Positions 55,834 through 64,000 of a DNA stretch of 64,000 nt are shown piece after piece. The stretch is taken from the NCBI GenBank assembly GCA_946811695.1, contig OX328131.1, forward strand, positions 8,571,326-8,635,325. Reading direction: 5' to 3'. The position numbers and the translations under genes are program-made. This DNA is from Gonocerus acuteangulatus (taxonomy: Eukaryota; Arthropoda; Insecta; Hemiptera; Coreidae). The notes under the pieces are model-generated. The model worked only from the letters and a program-made list of their open reading frames with translations. It searched no databases and was not told the DNA's origin. The first letter of the stretch is position 1. Each line of letters begins with the position of its first letter.

Positions 55834-57316
55834 GGTTCTGAAGAAAGTTTTGATCAGGCGATGTCAATTGGAGAAACAAGTGCTTAAAAATTTGAAGTAA
55901 TTGGTTTCGTTTCTTCTTGTTTTGGGTACTTAGAATCATTGGATTCAATTAAAATATTTTCTGTATTAAGAGACATGAAAAGTTTTGGGAGCTTCGCATA
56001 TTTCCTTAATATCTCAAACACGATTTGGAAATCGTGGTAAGAGGATAGAAACAATTTGAAAGCTTACTAAATTCTCTACAAAACAGATTCTGAAACTATT
56101 TTTGATTAGGTGATGTAAATCGGAGAAATAAGTGCTTAAAACTTTTAAATACGTTTGTTTTGTTCTTTTGAACGGGTTTTAGTCGTTGTTTTTGTAATTT
56201 TTGTCTCTTTCCCCTAGTTTTTTTATTGCTTTTTATTTTTATAATTCTTATATTAGGTAAATGTATTTGTGTTTAAAACAGGATAGTTAAAATGAGAACC
56301 AATTTTCTGTTGTTAGAAATAGATGAGTTAGAAAAATATGAGTACCTTTGCATAAATTCCTAGCAACCTGAAAATTTGCATGAAAGATAGGGACAACATT
56401 ATAAGGGAATTGGGAAAAGCCCTTATCGATCCGATGAACAATTTTATTCGAGGTCAAAGTTCGCAAAAAAAAATAAAAAAGGTTTTTAGGAGAAAATGCG
56501 ATTCCAGAATTTCCTTTACTTGTATTAAACATAATATGCTAGACTACGCCGGTAGCTTGTCGATGGTACCACAGCCGCTGTATACCTGCTCCTCTTTCTA
56601 AGGTCCTTACAATAGTACCGTTAGAGCCATAGAGCTCGCAAAATGACCTGCTTGACATTTGATAATATTAAACTCAAACAAGCTCATGAAGTAATTCTTC
56701 TTTTTTTGTCTTGTTTACTTCAGTTATTAATTTTTTGTTATGTTGTATGTTTATTTTTTAATTGGTTGCTGTTATTTTGATTGTATTTTTTTTTTTCAAT
56801 AAAACAAGGCTAGTTAATGAGAATCATGTTCAGGTCTATATAGAATATAATTTCCGGGGGGGGGGGCTGTGAGCATTTTGAGGGTGTGGAATATTAACAA
56901 TCTAGTTCTTCGAATAGTTAGACAACTAAAACGCTTTTTCTGAACTGAGTGATCTTTTGGTTATTTTTAAGGTTTTTACGGCTCATTTTTACCGATTGGG
57001 GGAGGGGTGCAGCCCTGTAAGCCCCCCTCCTTATATTCATACGCCCATGCGTGTTTGTATTTTGTATTGATGTATAGAGCTTCGCTTTAGAATGAGAGCC
57101 GGATTGTGTAATTTCCGCTTCTGTGTAAGTTAGCTACTGTCGGTTTCCCAGACACCTTGATATAGCTTTTATTCGAGATGTTCGAGAGGATGTTGACAAT
57201 TTTCACGAGATATATAAAAAAATAAGTTTATTACTATTCTAAGCTTTTCAAATGACACTAGGGATATGAACGGAACCGCGCTAAGATGATGCAGCTCCAG
57301 CGAGTCGGACTTTTTT
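55834..57316 (+). mobile_element. H1 Helentron-like element, outer copy, 3' part
   Basis: Continues from 51418 with GGTTCTGAAGAAAG and GTCAATTGGAGAAACAAG, and ends GGAACCGCGCTAAG, GCAGCTCCAGC and GAGTCGGACTTTTTT. The segment from about 56300 to 57200 has no counterpart in the other copies I compared and holds no recognisable protein. Confidence 0.6.
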
Positions 57317-58901
57317 AAAAGTAAGATATGATGATAAATGATTGAGTCACAAGATTACAATATTTTAAATTCAAATTATATTTATTTATCAATAGTTTTA
57401 TCACATTCCTCAGTACTGCGTCCTGACTACTTGCTGAATAATGTTGTTAGCTATTTTTAATTTTAATTACGAATGTGTATTAAATGTTTTTTTATTAAAT
57501 TCTTTCAAATCCTTGTCTTAGATCATCATATGACCTTCTATCATATTCTTTATCCTCTATTTCTTTTTTTTAAAACCTTCCGTTTTGTAACTAAACCTTT
57601 CCGTGAGTAAACCAATATTTCCAAAAGAATGGAAAGCATGTTTTAGCAACACAGTATAATTACTGGTAGCCAATTTTATTTTATTTATCGAATTAAAATA
57701 AAATACCACACGACATGACTGAACTTTTGAAAGAGGGTAGCCAATCGATAAACACAATTTTCCAACATCTAAAACACACACAGGTATACAACAAGATTTA
57801 ATTTTAGACTCTAAAGTTATTTCTGATATCTGGTACCATTGGTGAAAAGATAATTCTCATTATAATTATTTGTTATTTTAAATTAATTTCATTTTCACTT
57901 AATCATGATTTATATGTGTATGCGTATGTATGTACATGTGTATAACATGAATTACACATACTGTATAAAAGCAATGTATATGCATGTGTTGTGCACTTGC
58001 ATATACATCTGTAATGTACATAGTAATGTTTTGATATATATATATATATATATATATGTAATGTATATATATATATATATTATATATATATATATATATG
58101 TGTGTGTATATGTATACACGGTGTACATACTTATAACTGTTATATTAATTTGTAAAATACTTTCATTGTAAATTAATGTTTTTACTTTATATGAAATGTC
58201 AATAAGAAATTGTAACTGTTTAATTATAAGAAGAGATTTGTAATTATCGAGCGAATCATCTGCGTTATGAGAGTCTTGATAATAAATAAAAAAATATCGA
58301 AATACAATGTCTACTACTAGAAAGTGAAACAGTTTAAAAGAATTGTATAGCTTTTTGAATGACTATTGATGACAATTTTAATACTTTTCTCAGCTTCTCT
58401 ATAAAGAGATTCTAGAAATTTAATTTCCCTGCTTTGGATTGAAAACGTGCCAAGAGTAAATTAATTTCATTAGAATTGGAAATCTCAGAAGCATAATTAC
58501 TTTCTGCTGTATTTGATTTCTTTCTGGCTTTTCTTTCTGTGAGATAACTACACAACTCAAGGATAAATATAGTCATTTAGTGGAATCATTTAATACTAGG
58601 TATTCGGGTTTTATCAAAGCATTTATCAGGTTGGATGAAGGGGCGACGCACAGTGGCGCAAGAGCGGAAAAAATTCAATTTTCGAAAGCGCTGACTTCGA
58701 TTATTTAGTTTGCGATTCTCACACTATATTAGATACAGAATCTAGGAACAGCATACTTTTCCCTTGTTTCAAGGTTATTCCCATTAATTCAGCCCCAATG
58801 TGAGAATAATGGAAGTTTGACCAAATTACACACTACTATAAATAATTAATATATAATTTAATTAGAGACAGATTTCCCTGCTCTAAGATTGTCAACTAAG
58901 C

Positions 58902-58902
<1 letters not shown>
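57317..58902. other. Gene-free stretch with TG/TA-rich part
   Basis: 57905-58125 is a pyrimidine-purine alternating TG/TA/CA-rich region including (TA)n at 58035-58100. GGCGACGCACAGTGGCGC at 58646 resembles the inverted end at 59693. No gene recognised. Confidence 0.45.

Positions 58903-58960
<58 letters not shown>
58903..58960. repeat. Poly-A run of 58
   Basis: Uninterrupted A run. A retroposon tail is possible, but no SINE head is recognised upstream. Confidence 0.95.
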
Positions 58961-58962
<2 letters not shown>

Positions 58963-59692
58963 AGAGCGCAATACAGCGTTTAAGCTACGAATTTTATGAA
59001 AGCCTTGAGAACAGCTATGATAACAAAGAGAGCTCTGCCTTCCTCCGAGATGTGAAATGTCACCTTTCAAACCAGACATATTAAAGTAAAGATTAGAACA
59101 AAAATCATCTGCTATTATCTGCCTATCCGATCATAACACCACAAAGAAAGGAAAGGATTACAGTAGGCCTTTATTTGTTGCACTATCTAGTTTACCGTAT
59201 TGGCTCAGATAATACATGTCCCACGTCAAAACACATTAATTCGAGTTCATTCTAGGTGCTAACGTTGTTTAGTCATGAGCTGTCATGAGTTAAAATGAAA
59301 TACCGCGATTGGTGTGACTGCTTGTTGGGTGGTACAAACCTCGACGTATTCCTTCAACGAAATCACCCTGAATTGATTTAAATATACACTCAAAATACTT
59401 GTTGCATTTTGTTTTGATGAGTTCAACCTATTCCGAAAATCTCAAAACATTTTAACGCCCCAATAGGCTTTCATTTTTCCATTAGCACTTCAATTTACTA
59501 CAAAATTTCCATAAACATAACAGCTGACCTTGATGTATTGTTGTGTAAAAGTTTTTGTTCTTTCAGAATCTGCAGTCAAAAAAGCATTATTTGCATTTGC
59601 CATTGAAATTATTGGATTGGATTGGATTGGGTTTCAGGGCAAACAACTTTGTGGTTCTCATTGCTCTGCCATTGAAATCATCTTGATTTTTC
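58961..59692. other. Gene-free stretch
   Basis: A GGATT pentamer repeat at about 59612-59630. Nothing else recognised. Confidence 0.4.
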
Positions 59693-60516
59693 TCCGACGC
59701 ACAGTGGTCAAAAATAGCCAAAAAGCGCTCAAAACTTGATTTTTTAAAGTATTTTCTCCGAACCCATTCGCCTTAAATATATGTTAAATGCCTCGTGAGA
59801 GTGCCATTTCCTTAGTTTTAGGCCCCCACCGTTGATTGCAGGACGGTGGTTAATCATTGAAGTACTAGAAACGGAGAAAATTCCCCAAATCCTAATGTAC
59901 CAAAATCGTTCCTTCAACTTCACTTTTTCAGACCGATAAGGTTGACGCATGTTTTTCTTGTTGTAATGGGATGTTCGGAGGGCAAAAAAAAATTATTTTT
60001 GTATTTTTCGAATCGCCTTTATGGACGGGGATACTGAAAAAGTAAAAAAAATTACACGTATCAAATTTCGTTTTGTCATATAGCTTATGCGTCTCTCTAA
60101 TTTCGGGCTTAAATATTCCGTGGACAAGTATAGAAAGACCCCAGACTGAAATTAGCTGCATAAGTCTGCCTACTTCGGTGCTAGAGGTGAACCAACTCGG
60201 TAAATGACTAACAGACAGACGCGCGTTATCTCTATGTAAACATTGGAATCAAATCGAAGACGAATTTTTTTTTTGCAGTACTCAAGTCAGTGTTGACTGC
60301 AAAAAATGTCTGAAGTGATCCGAGTGAAAAATCGTGTTCTAGTTGAAATATTGTTGAATTCAAACGACAAAAGTGTACTTTCGGTATGCGAGTATTAGAC
60401 AGATCAATTTCCAATAGCCGATGAGCATATTTCGTTACTCCTACGGAAATTATCTCAAACTTTTGTGCTGAAATTAAAAAAAAAGTCGGCTGAGATAGGA
60501 GCAGATGTTTTCTTTT

Positions 60517-60654
60517 TTTTAGCGCGGTTCCTCCCTCCCCCATAGGGAGGAACCCCGCTTATAGGGTTGATACAATGAAACAATCCGGAAGTGCCGACTA
60601 GAAAATTTCGCGTTTCAGAACCCCTAGAGACCGAAAATAACGGTGGTTCAAATT

Positions 60655-60699
<45 letters not shown>

Positions 60700-61730
60700 T
60701 TGTCTGTTCGCTCTCTAGATAGAAGACGAATGGTCCGATTTTGATGAAATTTGGTACAAAAATCCTTCGTCCAATTTGAAAGGTCAAGTTCGTTAACCAG
60801 CAAAATCCGCCTACTGGAAGATGGCGTTTGGGGCGAAATTCGCGCAAAAAAAATCGTAACGCTTACGTTTTTGAGTTCATAAGCTTCTAAGTACTCGTTT
60901 TATATGATTCCTGGGCTAGGAAAACGAATGAAACCATTTTCAAGGCGATAGCTTTAACCGTTTTCGAGAAAATTGGAAAAATATTTTTTGAATACCGTTT
61001 TTGGTTTGGGTACTTAGAATCATGGGATTCAGTCGAAACATTTTCTGCATGTTTTACTTTCATCAAAACTAATATGTTGAAATTTTGGTTACGTTTGGAG
61101 TTAAGGAAGGGTTAGAATAAAATATTTTATTAACAGACATAAAAAGTTTTAGTAACTTTGTTTACTTTCATTAATATCTCGAAAAAGAATGAAAATATTG
61201 GTAAACGGAAGAATACCATTAGAAAGCTTATTAAATGCTCTAAAAAAAAGGTTCTAATGAAAGTTTTGATTAGGCGATGTCAATCGGAGAAATAAGAGCT
61301 TAAAACTTTAAAGTAATTGATTTCGCTTATTCGAACTGTTCTTTTTATCTGTTTTTTATTTCTTGTTATTTTTTAATTGCTTATAGTTGGATAATGTATT
61401 TGACAATAAAACTGGTTAAGTAAAATAACAAAAACAATTTATTGTTAGAAATATAGATTTCCAAGATTCCAAGACCTTGTCACTAGCGGGTCTGTTTCTA
61501 GTGTAGCGGACCCTTCCAGGTAAGATTGTAAATCATGACCTTTCAAGACTTTACTACTCACAGGAATAACGTTAGTGACCTTAAGAGTTGACACGCCATT
61601 ATAATAATTAATTAAAAAAAAAAAAGACTGGTGGAACCAAAATAATAACTGCTTCTATTTTAATCTTTCCAAATTAGACTAGGGATATGAACGGAACCGC
61701 GCTAAGATGATGCAGTCCTGCGAGACGGAC
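60517..61730 (+). mobile_element. H1 Helentron-like element, uninterrupted reference copy
   Basis: Starts TTTTAGCGCGGTTCC, then the CCCCATAGGGAGGAACCCC hairpin, CAATCCGGAAGTGCCGAC and GAGACCGAAAATAACGGTGG. (TA)n at 60658-60694. The AT-rich body follows. It ends GGAACCGCGCTAAG, GATGATGCAGTCCTGCG and GACGGACTTTT. About 1.2 kb, with T-runs on both sides. No ORF, so it depends on an enzyme from elsewhere. Confidence 0.75.
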
Positions 61731-61881
61731 TTTTTTTTAATTAGTTTTGACCCCCGAGCCCAGCCGAGTGCAGTTCAGAGGCGGGGGTGACCACAAAAAA
61801 ATTTGTCATTTGAGTGACTTATCAATACCTTCATTGTAGTTATAAGACTGGTAAGTATGCACAATTTCAGGTTTCCTAATC

Positions 61882-62520
61882 AATAATAATAATAATAATA
61901 ATATTTATTTGTAATTGAACATTGTCCTTACAAATATGATCGGGGTAAATATATACAATTCATGAAAATTAAATTAGAGTAGACTTTTATAGAACAAGAA
62001 AATAAAATAAGCTTTTATAATACAGAATAATTAAGAACTGATATTTCGGTTCGTTTACTACACGCTGCGGTTGCCTCTTTTCTTCATTACATCCTCCAAG
62101 TAAATGCAAAAGGTGTTTATATCGGTGATGTTAGAGTTGGTCAAGAAATAATATGTTACGGAGTTGTTGGTGTGTTCATCAATAATAGGTTTCAGAGTAT
62201 TTCTGAGATTGAAGTATTCAGGACATCGCCACAGCAGATGCTCCAAGTCTTCTTGTTACAATTCACAGTTGGTGCATGTTTTTTTCGTTTCTATTTTGTA
62301 CCTTTGACGGTGGATGCTGAGGTAAAGTGTCTTCTTGTTCGCTAATCTTAGTTGACTTATGATTCTTTGTCTATTTATGTTCATATTTATTAGAAGGTAG
62401 GCTGTTGTAGGTATGAATTGCACTATATATGGTACTGTAGGAGGTTGTGTTGATATGGTCTAGGTCATCTTTAATCAGGTTTGCTTTTAATTTTGGCGCT
62501 ATTTCTTGGAGTAATTTGAA
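61882..62520 (-). pseudogene. LINE ORF2 C-terminal fragment with (ATT)n tail
   Basis: Minus strand: KKTLYLSIHRQRYKIETKK, TCTNCEL, a stop codon, then QEDLEHLLWRCPEYFNLRN. This is a C-x2-C...H...C finger of a non-LTR ORF2 C-terminus, interrupted by one in-frame stop, followed by a tail to the stop near 62058. The 3' region ends in (ATT)n at about 61884-61903. Microsatellite-like 3' tails are usual for several LINE clades. It differs in sequence from the R1-like and I-like copies. Confidence 0.7.
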
Positions 62521-62604
62521 ATTTGGGGTTCCCTAATCAACAATATCAAATGTTATCGAGTTTTTAGCGCTTTTTGGCGGTTTTTGACCACTGTGTGTCG
62601 GATT

Positions 62605-63186
62605 CGAACTCAGCGACCCTCATAACCATGGAAGCTCAAGTTATTTCTTCTTTAACGACTTCATTCGAAATTATACCAAAACTTGAGATAACCGGATTCA
62701 GATTCAGCTTGTCGAAATACATAATAATATATGTATAGTGTTTTAGGAACAGATTGTGTTATTAAACATTATTTCGCTATTTCGAAAAACTCAATTTCGC
62801 TATTTCTCCTCAAGAGGAAAATACATATTCTAGCTATTTTATCAGAATGTTGAGTGTGAAGTGTATTTTTGTTTGTGTTAACAACATTTCCTCGTTCTAT
62901 TATTACTATGTTTGTGTGTGCATTTCTAGAAAATACTCTAGCGCTGTTTACAAACACGCACTATCTGCTCTTCTGTATTTAGTTCTTCTATATACAATTT
63001 TTCTTAAGAACATAAATAGCTATAATGCATTACCTCTACGCTATCGGTGTATTAGCACTTACCAAAACAATGTTGACATACTCATGAAAGAATTTTTGAA
63101 AAAAAATTTCTAAGTATTTTAGTTAGTTATTCTAACTCCTAGACACTAAAAATTACCTCAGTAACAATATAAAAACACATACATAT
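62605..63186. other. Gene-free stretch
   Basis: AT-rich. I do not recognise protein in either strand. Confidence 0.4.
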
Positions 63187-63567
63187 GTACCCCGGAGGTA
63201 AAGGACATCATGTTCATTTTTTTTTATTAAATTGACTTAACACCATGTTCTTAATGTGGATTTTTCGATCCATATAACGGTATAGAGCACCATGTCCTGT
63301 TCCCATAAATAACGAAGATAAGACAGTGAAAAATATTACCAACCCCGTTTTCATTAGAGGTACAAGACACCATGTGGAGGACTTGGTTCTGTTTGACTAT
63401 GATCAATACTTACAATTACCTATCAATACCAATAACAATATGAAACATTTTATTTAAACTGTTTCTATAAGTAACGAAGGACCAAATTTTAATAGTTCAA
63501 TGTTATGGAAAATTGGCTCTCCTGAACAATTACAAATATGTGACATGGCGTCCTTTACTATGGGTAA
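63187..63567. mobile_element. Possible MITE with repeated GACACCATGT-type motifs
   Basis: GTACCCCGGAGGTAAAGGAC at the left is roughly inverse to GTCCTTTACTATGGGTA at the right. Inside, GGTATAGAGCACCATGTCC and GAGGTACAAGACACCATG echo the end motif. Ends are imperfect and no target duplication is clear. Confidence 0.35.
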
Positions 63568-63571
63568 GATA

Positions 63572-63621
<50 letters not shown>

Positions 63622-64000
63622 GTATGTTTATTTAAGGGCCTTCAAATCTAATATAATTTTTTGATGAATACGTTTTGGCTTATGTCATTATTAATCTATG
63701 CTTTGTCAAAGCTATTTTGAATTCTCCAGTATTTTATTTTTAATTATGACATCATTGTTTCAAATAGTAGCTAGCCTCTGTAAGTGGGGTATAAGAGTTA
63801 TATATACACTAGAATTTCCTCGCAGGATTTTGATAACAGTTTTTTCGCAAGTTACTTGTTTTTAAGAGCCTTCATTGTTGTACTTTTTGATTTTGCTAAA
63901 CTTATTAATGTTATTGTTATTTTATATTAACTAAACTCAAATTATAAACAGTGAATTTGTAAAAGAACAAATATTTATTGTGACGACACTGAGTAAGTAA
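63568..64000. other. (TA)n and gene-free sequence to the window end
   Basis: TA tract at 63579-63617. No gene recognised after it. Confidence 0.5.

Larger units (their letters stand above)
59693..62604. mobile_element. Candidate 2.9-kb element with about 45-bp imperfect inverted ends
   Basis: CCGACGCACAGTGGTCAAAA and AGCCAAAAAGCGCTCAAAAC on the left are mirrored by TTTTTAGCGCTTTTTGGC and TTTTTGACCACTGTGTGTCGG on the right. A full H1 copy and a LINE 3' end lie between. No transposase or clean target duplication is seen, so the inverted motifs may instead be two independent repeats. Confidence 0.4.

Noticed and set aside
56380..56601. Short plus-strand frame of 73 residues
   Set aside because: No recognisable domain, lies within an H1-derived stretch, no splice or start support.

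Overview
This is a window of a large, AT-rich, repeat-choked eukaryotic genome, almost certainly an arthropod and most likely an insect. The evidence is one spliced exon of a rhodopsin-like neuropeptide receptor with consensus splice sites, tRNA-derived SINEs, non-LTR retrotransposon fragments of R1-like and I-like type, Penelope-like (PLE) fragments, hAT-like and piggyBac-like elements, and many long (TA)n tracts. I cannot name the species. Only one host coding segment is well supported: the exon at 35260-35614, starting at the ATG at 35294. No further exons are visible, so most of the window is intronic or intergenic repeat DNA.

Two element families dominate. H1 begins TTTTAGCGCGGTTCC and ends with the reverse complement of that motif, a GCAG/CTGC mini-hairpin and GAGTCGGACTTTT. 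H2 begins TTTTTAGCACTTTCCTC and ends with its inverted motif, then GCAGCTGCTGCGTGACGGACTTTT. Both carry a central (TA)n tract. This is the layout described for non-autonomous Helentron/DINE-like elements (HINEs); that assignment is my inference. H1 copies sit at 7837-11227 (two nested), 12952-13455, 15659-18030, 36328-36918, 50701-57316 (two nested) and 60517-61730. H2 copies sit at 6446-7410, 19140-20001, 21773-22679 and 24184-25316.

Layout. 0-6 kb: SINEs, a PLE-like inverted repeat, and a piggyBac-like element with an 86-bp array. 6-18 kb: H1/H2 nests, an I-like LINE 3' end, a hAT MITE with a perfect 8-bp target duplication, and a young SINE with a 13-bp duplication. 19-26 kb: H2 copies and a 121-bp array with NRF-1-type sites. 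26.2-31.7 kb: a 67-bp satellite, 83 units without an indel. 32-35.2 kb: a 1.7-kb palindrome and a hAT-like element. 35.26 kb: the receptor exon. 37.7-38.3 kb: head-to-head PLE GIY-YIG ends. 39.6-48.7 kb: a 9-kb foldback-like element with two long inverted arms, internal arrays and an R1-like LINE. 50.7-57.3 kb: nested H1 copies, with an inverted-repeat element carrying a 60-bp x 39 array inside. 59.7-62.6 kb: an inverted-repeat-bounded segment holding a clean H1 copy and a LINE 3' end.

The most unusual signal is a set of compact hammerhead-ribozyme-like motifs, best at 12835-12879 (+) and 53038-53077 (-). Each has a CTGANGA core, stem II, GAA, a loop-less palindromic stem III and a complementary stem I. 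They lie in PLE-like or inverted-repeat elements. Also notable are two nested insertions of H1 into H1 at the same internal T-tract, and insertion of three unrelated inverted-repeat sequences into H1 (TA)n tracts.
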